The position numbers and the translations under genes are program-made. Source: Allodiplogaster sudhausi (Eukaryota > Nematoda > Chromadorea > Rhabditida > Diplogasteridae). From it: a stretch of DNA of 64,000 bases. The DNA is taken from assembly GCA_945643635.1 (NCBI GenBank), contig CALZFC010000092.1, positions 287,501 to 351,500 on the forward strand, given 5' to 3'. The notes beneath the pieces were generated by a model. That model did not search any database. It was given only the letters and a program-made list of their open reading frames with translations, and was not told the DNA's origin. Shown in pieces: positions 49,300-61,847 of the stretch (position 1 is the first letter of the stretch; each line of letters starts with the position of its first letter).

Positions 49300-50254
49300 G
49301 GAGAGAGAGGGAGAGAGAGAGAGAGAAGGGAACGAAAGATGGAGAGGGCACGAACTGCTCTGCCTTCCTTGCCTCCTTCTGTTTAGCATCGTCTCTCCCT
49401 CTGATGCCCTTCTCTTACTCGTCAGTGTCTTCTTCGTCTTCTAACGTCGTCCTCTTTGCTCATCTTCTCTATCTCTCTTTCTTTTCTCTGACAGATCGAT
49501 GTAGCCTCTGAGAGAAGCGCGACTTGGCAGTTGTGCCTTAGGGAAGTGGAAGAAGGCAAGTCTAGTCTCCGCTTTCCTTCTCTGGCCACGCCCAGCATTT
49601 AATAGTCCTTCCTGCCTGCATTGTGCTATTTCCTTTTGTTGTGTCAAGAACAAAAGAAGACTGGATAATCCACGCACCCTTTATTCCATTCTTATCAAGG
49701 CAGGTAAAAGCACCAGTACAAGGATTGGCGGATATGACCTGTTGATATGAGAATACTTGCCTGAGAAGTTTCGCAAGATTATGCAAGGAAGTCAGCAGAG
49801 TGAGCAACTAATACCAGAATCGCAATATTAAAGCAAAGGAGGAAGACATTTTAAGCTAAAGAACTTCGCAATGATGTTCGCCGTTGCTTTCCGCAAAGGA
49901 GATGAGCTTGTAAGTGCAAGGACACAATGAAGCTGAAGATATTACTACAAAGGCATTCTTTCAGTAAGACATTGGAATTATTTGACAAGTATAATGTTAT
50001 GGGAATCAAAGAATCGACCGCGTTTCTGTTGCCAATTCCAGCATTGAGATCGACACCAGAATGGAATCGCCCGCAACATTGTAGCGGTTTAAAGGAAAAG
50101 AAGAAGCTAGTTCTTTTTACAGCACATCAAATACTAAACATGAGTGAACTATAACTCCTCGTCCTATGATGAGGCGTTATACTGTTAAATCACTATAAAT
50201 AAATAAGAGACTGAAAAAGAATCTCGAACGATGCAACGAAGTCTTCCCAAGCAC
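47700..50254. other. Intergenic, simple repeats
   Basis: CT tracts at about 47900-48000 and 48200-48290 and GA tracts at about 48860-48930 and 49255-49330. I found no exon I can defend. The right end should include the 3' UTR of the minus-strand RBR ligase. Confidence 0.5.
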
Positions 50255-53200
50255 TCACTGCAGCTGTCGCAGAGCATCCACAACTGTGGCTGTAAACAAC
50301 ATCTCATATAACTGGGTATCAATAGAGAACTGCTAGAACAAATAATATGAGAAGGAAGTTATGGTATTAAAACAGCCCTTCCATTAGCGAATGCTTTTAA
50401 AGGAACGTAAGATATAGAAGTGGAAACTCGATAGAAAGAATAGTGAAAGCAAGGACTGACAGGCTGCTCCCGCGACTTCCTCGTTAAGAAGTTCGAGGCG
50501 TCGCTGCTCAAGCTGGGGATTATCGTGCAGCTTGCATGGAGCGCCTTCTCTGTAAAACACTTCAATATCTTGCCATTTGAAACTGCACAAAAACTATCTA
50601 TCAAACAAAAAGAAAAGAGAAATGAATTTGTGGAAGAGTGACCTGAAGTGTTCATAGCCGGTGATCTCGGTGCGGCAGACGTAGCAGTTGAAGGCGCCAC
50701 AGCGACATACGATCTTGTTGCAACCTTCAGTCTAGAAAGAAATTAATTGCACTTGTATATGGACTTTTCTGAAAAGGGAAATAAATGGTATATCCTCCCC
50801 GACGACAGTATTTCGTGAAAGAAAAATGAACCTTCTGATAAGAAGTCTGGCAACGGGCGCACTTTGGCAGAACGGCAGAAGTCAGCTGCTCTTCACTGCG
50901 AATCATGCATGACATCACATTCGAACTCAAAGAAGACAAGAAGTGGCTAACACTTTACGGCGAACAAATTCGGGGTCAAGCTCTTCGCATTTGCGACTTG
51001 CGTGGTTCTCGTCCCAGATACGCTTGCAGCTTCTGCAATACAACTCCTACCAATGCTTTAATAATGTTCTTCTTGTAAATATATAGATAATTTACAGTAA
51101 TCTTCGGAGAATCAAGAATGTCTTCCTTTACCGACAGAACTGGTGACCACACTCTGCGCAGTAGAAGACGGGCTGAGCATCTTGGTCATCCTCGATGATC
51201 ACAGTGTACGGGCACTTCGTGCATCTCAACCAAGCATCCACATTCTCCCTCCTTTTCTTTTGTATCAGTGAAGAGTGTGCATAGGGATAGGCTGGTTATG
51301 CCATGCAGGAAGTGACTCTGCTTCTCCCTTCTGCAGCCACTTCGTGTCTTCCTTCACTTGTGTCTTCCTTCCCTCCACAACCAACACACTTCTCCGTGAC
51401 GAGAGCAGCCGCGAGGACGGCCTCCTTGTCGAGGAGAGGGTCGATGATAGCGCGAGTTGCATTGTCCAGCACTTGCTCGATGTGAGCTGAGGGAAGCACA
51501 ACAAAATGTGAGGGCAACCAAGGGAAGTAAAGAAGACAGCCAAGAGTAAAACGCTCGTGTTAGCATCATAATAACTTCATGTGCTGGTCAAACCGAAATG
51601 GGAACTTAACATAAGCGTGAGTGGAGGAGAGCGAATAATTGGTGAATGAACCTCTAAGGAGAGTTCCCTCACAACTTGGCTGCATGCATCGCAGACCGAG
51701 ACCAGCGCGGACAAGCACCTCAATGACATTCCTTCTCACGGTAACAACATCCTTCGGCCAAACACTTTTCATTCCCTTAATCTGTCAAGCCACAAACCGG
51801 TTCGGTTTCAGCAGAAGCCGCATAGTTTTTGATGCAGTCGGCGCAGAAAAGGTGGCGCTCTGTAAGGCAACGCTTTTATGGTCATTCCCTCGACACAGAG
51901 TCATAGCTTAAAATGGGGCGCCCAAAGCCCTAGGAACGATGAGTGAGCGAGAGCTTTTCTCGCGTTTTTTTTCGCAACTCATGCTAAAAATAGCTAATAC
52001 ATGCTGATGAGACTCGGAATGACCGGGAAGGATGACTGAAAGTTTGTCTTGGCAGTGGTATTTTAAGCTATGACACAAACTGTAGAAGAGAGGAAAGCGA
52101 CTGAAAAGGCACCTTGTTGCTGAGTGGGGGCATCGTTGTCTCCATCTGCCCGCCCCTCCTCAGCCACGGCAGCAGTCGAGTCGTGAGAACAGAAGAGAGC
52201 GAGCATGCGATCGAATGAATTGTAGCAGATCAGGCAGTCGAACTGTCCTTCTGACGACAACTGCAAACATTTCCACTCTCTTCACGGCTACCGTATGAAA
52301 GTACTCAATACAGTACCTTCGCCAGGATGTCTCCATTCGCTATCTTTCTCTTGCGTCTTCGAGGAACCGGCGAATCAGTTTCCTAGAATTATTCATTTCC
52401 TTTTAACAGAATGAGAAAAATGGTAACTTCATTATAATGACCAAGCAGACAAATTTAGGAAATGAAAACCTTGATGAGATCCATGAATCCGTTGATTCCT
52501 CGGTCTGCGTGTTTCGCCAGAAATGCTTCGGAGATATTCGGGTACATCTCACACTGCAAATGAGGAGCAGTTTTCATTGGAGAGGAGGAGAAGGAAGGGA
52601 GTTGCTGGAGACAAACCAGTTGCTTGAAGACTGTCTTGTCAGCATACTGCAGATTTGACTCGAGCTCAGCTAATTCAGAGTCCTAGTAAAAAAACTAAGA
52701 AGACAATTTAGAACATTGGACTAGGCATGAAAACAAGATTAATTCATAAATCAGCTGATGGAATACAAGACGAACATTCATTTCTTCATCGAGTTCATCC
52801 TTTGGTGGCTCATCGTTTGAGGAAATTCTACAAGAAAATTTGTATTGTCATGAATTAAGAACAAATTAAATCATTACAGAGATTTTTTTTACAAAACCTG
52901 AAAGAAGCCGGAGGATTGTTGTTTCCAGTCATGTAAGCAGCCAGCCAAGGATGACCGAGGAGGGTCGAGAGGTCTCCTGAGAGAGAAACTTAGACAGTCA
53001 GACAACTGAACGGGTCTGAGAACCTCTGGAAAGAATGTTGGAGCAGTCGCGGATTGGGCAGAGAAGAGCATCTGCAGTGGAGAGAGGGCGGAGAGTGCCG
53101 AAGAGAAAGCGAAGACGCAGACAGGCACCGCAAATGCGATGAGTCTCTTCAAAAGTAAACTTAAATTAAGATCGAGTTGTTAGGGAAAGTTTTAATAGCT

Positions 53201-54053
53201 CAGAGTTAACAAATAAAACAAATGAAATACCCTTTCCAGCTCCTCCAACCAATACTGGGGCACATTCGACAGTCTCCGCTGCTGAATCGCAACTGCGGCA
53301 TTGGAGTACCTAAATACCATAATAAAGCAGGCGCAACAACAACAAAAGAACACAAATCCGACCTCCCAAGACTGGGGAACAGCCATCGAGGCATCGTTAT
53401 GAGACGAGAGAGACGGCTTCACGACAGCACTAGGAGCAGAGGTGGGACCAACACGAACTCCGTGGACCGTTTCCTGGGTCGGTGGGCTTGTTTCCACATC
53501 ACTTTGAGAGACTGCGACCCCCTGAAACACAATTCAGAGATAAAAATTGGTAGACAATCCTCACAAGCTAACGACAAGTATTGGTCATAACAAGAAGAGT
53601 TCAAGCGGAAAGCCATTAATTCTAAGCTTACAAATAAGAAGGCCGGGATGATGACGTCGCCATCGCTGGAGTTGGTGCCAGCTGAAGCCGACCTCTCCGG
53701 CTGCTGGCTTCTCACGACCGCCTCCTCCAGTTCCTCTTCCTCCTCGCTGTCGCTTCCCTCCGGCGCCGACCCTCCAAGGATCACGTTGACAGCCTCCTGC
53801 AATCCACTTACCCAATCACATTCCGACCACCTAAAACACCCGATTAAACAACAACAGCTCACCTCCAACGTCTGTGCATTGATGGTCCGAATGTAAGATG
53901 GCTTCACATTTGGGAAGATCTCGCGCTGCAAATAGAATGTCGTGCAACATTTCAGAAAACAAAGCAGTCAAAAACAGTGAAACAGCAACTCACAAGTTCC
54001 CAGTACAACTCTTCCCGATGCAAAGGCTCGGGCAGGTTGTTAGGAGCAGCCAT
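50255..54053 (-). CDS. RNF216 (TRIAD3)-like RBR E3 ubiquitin ligase
   Basis: RBR ligases pass ubiquitin from an E2 through a thioester on RING2 to the substrate. RNF216 acts on K63 chains and on synaptic and immune targets in vertebrates. Start 54053 ([20 protein letters not shown]), then a CUE-like helical part ([20 protein letters not shown]), an acidic linker at about 53820-53640, and exons to about 52.4 kb of low conservation. RING1 is split: 52262-52110 ([20 protein letters not shown]) and about 51885-51790 ([13 protein letters not shown]). Then come about 51720-51650 ([13 protein letters not shown]), about 51480-51310, the IBR at about 51245-51125 ([13 protein letters not shown]) with 51025-50975, and RING2 at about 50900-50832 ([10 protein letters not shown]) with 50722-50643 ([18 protein letters not shown], with the expected catalytic Cys in the VCRCG stretch). 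The tail is [20 protein letters not shown], then VVDALRQLQ, with the stop at 50255. Human RNF216 has the same GAPC element after RING2, which is why I prefer it to other RBR families. Confidence 0.85.
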
Positions 54054-55265
<1,212 letters not shown>

Positions 55266-56244
55266 ATGGAGAGCCAAGAGGACTTCTCACTAGAGCATCT
55301 CCGCCGACTTCTCCGTCACTGCGAACCGCAAGCAGTTCAGCGTTGGCCAGCAGTACTGCGTCGGTACAAGTTGGTGTTTTCTTGTAGAGCATAGTTTTTG
55401 CTGTTTGGAGTTCCGAAATGACTTCTTGGAGATGGGCTGAGAAAGTGGATGAAGGAGCATTCGGCCACATCTTCAACGCGGAGACAGTGGACGGGAAGGA
55501 AAGAGTTGTGAAGGTGCTTCCCTGGTTGGAAGGAGAGCAGCCATGAGAGTGACTGTTCCCCTTTAGTTGTTGCCTCTATCCTCTCCTGCCAACACTGAAG
55601 CTTCTTCTCTCGAAGACGCCGAAGTCGAAGTCGTCTCTTCCAAGCAACTCAAGAGACTCCGACATGGCAAGCGACATCGGACCAGCGCATTCATTCAGAC
55701 ATATCGAGCCACGATTGTCAGGGGCTAGTCCCGCTTTCTCTCTCTCTCTCTCCCTCTCTCCTCTCTCTCTCTCTCTTCACCTTTTCTCTCTGTCGTCCTT
55801 CTCTCTCTCTCCTCTCTCTCTCTCTTCACTTTTCTCTCTATTTTTCTCTCTCGTCCTTTCCTCTATCTCTCGTCCTTTTCTCTATCTTTTTTCTCTTTCT
55901 CTCTCTTCCTGTCTCCCACTCACTCTATCTTTGTTCTTTTAGGCGATCCTCCTTCGGAATTTCCCGAAGACTCAACGGCTCAGGGACAGGAGAGAGACGA
56001 TGAGAAGTCGGAGCCTTCTGATGAGCCCCTGTTCTTGCTGCTGGAAATGCAGCGCGGAGGAGTCAGTCTGGGGGAATCTGAGGTGAGATATTTGCCATTT
56101 TAGAGATAGTTGACAACGAAATTGCATCTTCCATCTAGCACCAAATTTACCATAAACTTCTTATAGAAAGAGTGAATAGAAAAGGAGCATAAATGATGAA
56201 GGTTTGACAGAAACGGTGTGTAAGAAAGAGAGCGACAAAGAGAA

Positions 56245-56281
<37 letters not shown>

Positions 56282-57474
56282 AAGAAAGAGAATGAGCGAA
56301 AGATATAAACAGATATCGAGTGAGGTAGAAGCGGCATCGCTTCTGATGCAGAGTGCACTTGCACTCGCCGTGGCAGAGGAATCTCTCCGCTTCGAGCACC
56401 GCGACCTCCACGAGGGGAACATTCTCCTCTCCCCCACCGAATTGCCTCTGGCTGAGTTTGTCTTTTCGCTCCGTTCTTTAGTTGTTTGCTTTTCATTGCA
56501 TTGGAAATCTCCTTTCTTAGGTTGATCTAGTCTTCTAACATACAAGGATTCTACTTCTCATTAGATTTGTTCTTGACGGAGAGACGAGACGAGTGCGGAC
56601 AGCCGGAGTTCTCGTTCGAATCATCGACTTCTCGTTGGCACGACTTGAACATGGTCTTGCGACATTTCTTTGCTACTTTAGTGATTGGAGTCCTATTAAT
56701 CCCTGACTCTCTTATTTATTCTTCATTCAATTTCCCACCATTCTTCTCTTTCAGAGTCAACGATCTACAGTTGTGAGCTGGCGTGTTCTGATGAGTCGGA
56801 GGACTCCTCTTCCTTCTTCTCTCGCATTCGTCATGATGTCCACGAGCGAATGCTTCGCGTCATCGAGTACGTTTCTTCCAAACAAACTTTGATTAAGATC
56901 TTTCATAGTAAATCCAATAAATCGTTTTCGGTAAATACACGATATTTTCCGATATTCTCCGAGTTTCACCAATTCAGATGATGAATTGCAGTGGAGACTG
57001 GAACTCGTTGACGCCGCGGACGAACTGCTTCTGGCTGGAGTATCTCCTCGAGGTGCTCGCGTACAAGTGCGCAGCAGGCGTCCAGGACTTCCCTCTTCCT
57101 CTTCTCGACGAATTCCGTCGCTTGCTCGACTGCGCCGGTAGCTTTTCTTCCTATTTTCGAAACTATTATTCAGTTATGATATTAAGAGGGGTTGCTTCTT
57201 CCACTGCGAAAATAGTTTTCGGTGGTTTCACAAATTCTGTGTCATGTATGGATGCTCTTAATAGTTTGGTTAGTATTAAGATGCGTACATATAAAGGGCG
57301 ATTTGAGATTCTGCTTCCGAGCTGGCGCGAAAGGGCTCCTTCAGGCGAATGGAGGGCCTTCTGAGAGTGACGCCTGCCATCTCCCCTCGACTTCCGGCTT
57401 GGAAAAGTCTGCTTCAACACTTCGATCCATCCTCTCTCTCCATAACAATTCAACTGGATGTGGGTTCAAAGTAA
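55266..57474 (+). CDS. haspin: Haspin (histone H3 Thr3) kinase
   Basis: Haspin phosphorylates histone H3 on Thr3 at mitotic centromeres and so recruits the chromosomal passenger complex. Exons: 55266-55352 (MESQEDFSLEHLRRLLRHCE); about 55412-55530 with the glycine-rich loop (VDEGAFGHIFNAE) and the VAIK-type lysine (RVVKVLPW); about 55567-55728; 55943-56081 with the hinge (PLFLLLEMQRGG); about 56329-56455 with the catalytic loop HRDLHEGNILL, very close to the family's HRDLHWGN; about 56564-56652 (VRIIDFSLARLEH); about 56755-56870; 56993-57137 (CFWLEYLLEVL); and about 57310-57474. The family usually has DYT where typical kinases have DFG; here it is DFS followed by the haspin-specific LARLEH. 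The protein is little more than the kinase domain, with a very short N-terminus. A polyadenylation signal follows closely. Confidence 0.9.
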
Positions 57475-57509
57475 AGATCCGCAATATTACCATTATATTC
57501 ACGCGGCCA

Positions 57510-57515
57510 AATAAA
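57510..57515 (+). terminator. AATAAA polyadenylation signal of haspin
   Basis: A canonical hexamer 36 bp after the haspin stop codon, in AT-rich sequence on the coding strand. Confidence 0.6.
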
Positions 57516-58179
57516 TAAATACTAAATTTATTATGTTTGTTGTCCACGTGCTGTATGTATATCACAAATGTATACATATGAAGTGCAAGGTTGTTTACAT
57601 TGTATGAGAGAGTAGAAACAAGGGTCTCCATTTTAATAGTTCCACAGGACCACAAAGCAATTGCAGCGCCCATTTCGACTCTCTCTTTCCCTTGAGAAGC
57701 ATGTTTTTTGCAGATGTTTGTATATTCAAACTAACATTCTTTCTTTTTTTCAGCAAATCGGCTAAACTCATTCTGATCTGCGTCATTAAAAAAATATATT
57801 TATATACTATAATTGCATTTCACATTGTTTTACCTGTTTTATGCTCGATTTAATAGTTCTGCAATGTGAGATCATTGTCCTTTCTCCTATAGAATGACAT
57901 GCTAGATCGTGAATCGTTGCCGGTGTAGCTTATTTCTGCTTGATCATTGACGTGCAACACTTTAATTCTGTCCGCGTGCACACAAGGAGAAGGCGATGAA
58001 ACCTAATCCACTGACGTGTTTGACCTCAGTACTTTATGCCTTGTTCGTTTCTTCTTTTAGATATCTCTCTCCTCTGCTTCTCCTCCTCGCCTCTCCGACC
58101 CTCTCTCCCGTGCCAATTTGAACAATAATTTAGGAACTTTTCACTTGGAATGCTTTGAATGCACAAAGAATGAGGGAGA
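57516..58179. other. Intergenic, haspin to receptor B
   Basis: AT-rich, no exon seen. It should carry the receptor B promoter. Confidence 0.5.
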
Positions 58180-60200
58180 ATGACAGCCTCAGCGCCCTCC
58201 GCCAGCCAACCCGTCCTCTCTCTTGGCTATGTCCGACAGTTCTACCCTGCCGTGTACAAGAATGCTGCTGGCCTCTGGGCCGGTATTGACTACAATTTCA
58301 TTAAAATTGTTGCTGATCGCCTTGGATTCACTCTGAGAATTGTGAAGTCTTTAGAGTACGGTAAGTTTGAATTTCACCTTTCTTTAGAGAATAAAATGCT
58401 AAATCTCATTCAGAATCACAATCCTTGTACTTCGAAAACGGCACATGGGACGGAATTGTTGGAGATATCCAAGAAGTTGGAATTATTTATTGAAAAAGCA
58501 GACACATACATATGTATGCCATGTCCATTTTCAATAGTGGCAGGGTCGAATCGCATCCACGATTGAGGGCAGCTCTCTTTATCCAACCCGAGCTCGCTAC
58601 TTCTATTACCTCGGTCCTTATACATGGAATCTGGTAAGTCATATATATATATAAGTTGTGGACAATGCATTGAAATCGATTGACATATTGAAATATGTAC
58701 GAACTTTCTTGTATTCCACCATTCAGATCTCACTGTTTGAATTGTCCGGCCCGAAGGCAGAGCACTCGAGTCTTTCTTCTTTCATTGTCTTCTCCCCTCT
58801 TCAGCTTATTCTCGTCACTGCATCCATCGCTTTTATCAGCTGTGCCGAGCGACGATTTCGACATAGTTTCTTATTCGTGTATTCTTGCAATAAAAGGAGA
58901 GAGAAAAGGAATCCTAGCTAAGGACAGACCTTTGGAGGTCGATTGTCCTTGGTGAGCACTCCTCTTCGAATGCTCCTCTGCCTCTGTGTCCTCATGCTCT
59001 TCCTCTTCTACAACGCTGCCTTCAGTGGAAATGCCCTCCTCGATGTCACCTCTCCCACTTCGTCCGTTTCTTCTTTCATTCAAGACGAATCTATTTTTAT
59101 TCGCAGTCATGACAAATTCGTCAAACTCGTCAGTAAATGTGATTTGTTTTGGCGAACGCGAAATAAAAGAAGACCTGAATTCTGACAAATAATCGGGAAC
59201 TTTAAAAGAAAGTTCGAAGAAGTGCGACGGCGGCTCCACTCGGGGGAGCTGACTCTCATCGCTTCTCTCGGCGCTGGAGTTCAACACTTTGTTAGTTCAG
59301 AACGATTACACAACTTGACCCATTCTACATTCAGAAGTCCTTTCTCGTTGGAAATCAATCAATAAAGTTCGTGGACTCAACTGTACAACTGTCCAGGATT
59401 CTTTGTGCCTCAGGCAAGGGGTCGCTTTTTTAAAAACAACGATTTTGAGTCAATGTGAATATTGATCTACAGATGATTGAAGAATTTAAACGACAAATAT
59501 TTAACCTCTTTTTACTGTGTTCATTTTGCTGTGATTAATTATGCTCATAAACAGGGGCGAAGGTAGCAGCAGTTCTGATGCAGACCGACTTCGAAGAGCA
59601 GCCTGGAAATCGACTTACTCAATGTCTCCTTAATCGGTTCTAAATGTTGGATTTGAGAAGAACTGAAAATCCAATCACTATTCAGAGTGAAGGATGCCAC
59701 AACAGTGACTTATCGACCAGAAGAACAGGATCTCTTTACAACCGATACAAGCTACTTCATTTTTAACAAGAATCTCATCTCCCGGAAAGCCTTCAAGACC
59801 ATTCGTTTCATCAACTCGGCTCTTTTTAATGCGGATATGGTGAGCGTAATCTGCAGTGACCTTTAAAAGAAATGAAGGAGATTTCTAGCGACATGGCTTC
59901 TGGCGCCGTCGGGAAGGCGCTCGTCGTGTGGAGATGGAAGAGCAGAAGGCCAGTAGCCCCACATTCAGCGCGGTCAGCCTGGCCAGACTCGCGGATGTCA
60001 TCAAGGCAAGCTTCTTATTCCCGTTCTAGAAATCAGAGTGAACTCTCCTCTTCAGGTTGCATGCGGAGTCTACATCCTCGGCCTCTTTTCTCTCATTGCT
60101 GAGATAGTCTATTCAGTTTATGGAGCAGAGCTGAGAAGGCGACTTCCAGACAATGTCGGCAGAGTCATTCAGGCCACGCTCAGAAAAACCAGATTCTGAT
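58180..60200 (+). CDS. Ionotropic glutamate receptor-like (IR-type) protein, cassette B
   Basis: Paralogue of the receptor at 20.6-22.5 kb, in opposite orientation, with the same exon order. Exon 1 58180-58360 (LGYVRQFYPAVYKNAAGLWA); 58414-58475 (FENGTWDGIVGDIQE); about 58545-58634 (GRIASTIEGSSLYPTRARY); from 58728 with the first membrane helix (LQLILVTASIAFISC); about 58925-59060 with the pore helix (RMLLCLCVLMLFLFYNAAF); about 59205-59292; about 59334-59415; about 59555-59640 (AAVLMQTDFEEQPGN); 59686-59838 (LISRKAFKTIRFINSALF); about 59895-60005; and the last helix (VACGVYILGLFSLIAEIVYS) to the stop at 60198-60200. The S1 half, three helices and S2 are all present. The exon near 59334 reads KSFLVGNQSIKFVDSTVQ, then the matching CPGFFVP part lies in another frame, suggesting a frameshift. 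The intron near 60006 starts with GC. Confidence 0.72.
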
Positions 60201-60299
60201 AAAAAAAATTTCTGATTTGGATATCAGAAGAATTAAATTTGCTGCGGTTTGGTATAGTTATGACATTCATACATACATGCATAACTCAATTATTTTCGA

Positions 60300-60328
60300 C
60301 TTCCACTCTGTTTCTTGTTCTCTCTCCC

Positions 60329-60362
<34 letters not shown>

Positions 60363-60365
60363 CCT
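60300..60365 (+). repeat. (CT)n tract
   Basis: A CT dinucleotide tract between the receptor B stop and the broken receptor exon. Confidence 0.85.
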
Positions 60366-60657
60366 GTACCCTGTCTCTCTCTATCTTTTCCCGCTCCGCC
60401 CATCCTTCGCCATTCAGTTTACATATTTCATTTGTATTGCACTTTTGTATTTTTATATCGCTTTGACTCTCCTGTCTTCGTTATAAAGATAGCGATAAAA
60501 CTGACCAATTGTGCCTCTCTCCGGTTGATTTCTTCTCATACGAGGCAGAGTCTGTGAGCGCACAAGACCCTTCACTATTTCATGACATTGTGAGTCGTGA
60601 AAAGCAAACACGCCAGTTGCGCCTTTCAGCACATCCTAGTTGGCTGTCCCCGCGGGG

Positions 60658-60818
60658 ATGACTGCTAGGTTTCCCTCTGGCAGCATTCTCCCCCTCGGCC
60701 TCTCCCGCCAGTTCTACCCGGTATCTGGACCGGAGCTGACTATAATCTCTTCGATATTGCCTCCCAACACCTAGGGTTCAACCATTAGGATGGTAAAATC
60801 CGAAAAGTATGGCGAGGG
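60658..60818 (+). pseudogene. Broken first exon of a third receptor copy
   Basis: The ATG at 60658 is followed by LPLGLSRQFYP, matching the LGYVRQFYP start of the receptor genes. A short deletion then removes the VYKNAAG part and shifts frame; the next frame reads IWTGADYNLFDIASQHLGF and is shifted again before TIRMVKSEKYG. These three pieces line up in order with exon 1 of receptor B. No further receptor exons follow, because scramblase sequence begins about 100 bp downstream. A dead exon left by tandem duplication. Confidence 0.75.
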
Positions 60819-60929
60819 TAGATTATACGCTATCGCTTTCGTTAACAACGATGATTAAGATTCGCTGATAATGCGGGAACAAAGTAATAGAAACTATAAA
60901 GATGGACTTATCAAAATATTTGGGAACAG

Positions 60930-61727
60930 GCGGCCGGAGCCGCAACCGTAACTGGATGCCGCGCACGACCCCCGGCCTGCCCGGAATGTGCGCCCGCGGC
61001 CTCGAGTACCTGGCCATTGTCGACCACGTCATGATCATCCAGGTACGCTGGCTTCTTCCCTTCGATTGCTCATCACTCTGGTAGTACTTTCCCACTGAGA
61101 CTTCATGGTTTATTCTATAAGAGAAATACACGTACTCATTACGAGAGGACAATAGTTTATATAGGAGATGTAAGTGGAAATATGAAATGTCCTTTCCGTT
61201 CGCAGCAAGAGGAGCCCTTCGAGATTGCCATGGGCATCGAGACACGCCCTCCACAATGCAATGGGGCAGCTGGTCAGGAGAGACAACCGACTTGTACTAA
61301 GAATACTGGACAGAATTCTGATTTTAGAGATAATAAATGATTAGGGAGTGTTTACTTTCTCGAATTTAAATAGAGCACTATTCATTTGCAGGGGACCTCG
61401 ACCTTCGGCGGCAACATCGGCGAGATCCGCAAGATGTGGGGAGGAATCATGAAGGAGCTCCACACCGACGCGGACAACTTCGGCGTACGATGTTCGCTCT
61501 TACTATTGGGGATCAATATCAGAGGGAATGATTATGATGTCATTTCCTTTCAGTCCCGATGTCTCTGCCGGTGGAGCACAAGGCGACTCTAATCGGGGCC
61601 CACCTTCCTCATCGTTCGTTTATAAACCCTCTAATACCTTAATAAAAATTTTCCCCTTGAGGACTTTGTCTTCTCAGAAGACGGCGCGAACACCGCTGCT
61701 CCCCGTGAAGGCGTGCGCCTCTTCTGA
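60930..61727 (+). pseudogene. Broken, internally deleted phospholipid scramblase, cassette B
   Basis: Exon 60930-61042 differs from the cassette A exon 19116-19004 at about 5 of 113 bases by eye. The next exon (from 61206) lacks 11 bases present in cassette A, between gagac and acgccctcc, which shifts the frame. The central exons (IYFC..., SPPG...) are absent. The 3' exons are there: from 61393 (GEIRKMWGGIMKELHTDADN), about 61554-61613 (LPVEHKATLIGA), where an extra C relative to cassette A shifts the frame again, and about 61660-61727 (DFVFSEDGANTAAPRE) to a stop. The Gly-Tyr tail of cassette A is missing. Splice sites look intact, so it may still be transcribed. Confidence 0.75.
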
Positions 61728-61839
61728 GTGCCTTCCTTCCCTCCCTCTCTCTGCCTCCCTCACTCGTCTCTTCTCTCTCCCTCTCTCTGCCTCCCTCACT
61801 CGTCTCTTCCCTCTCCCCATCCTTTCCTCCAACTCGCCA

Positions 61840-61845
61840 AATAAA
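61840..61845 (+). terminator. AATAAA polyadenylation signal
   Basis: A hexamer 112 bp after the last in-frame stop of the broken scramblase, on the same strand, following a CT-rich stretch with a repeated ctctctctgcctccctcact word. Confidence 0.45.
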
Positions 61846-61847
61846 GA

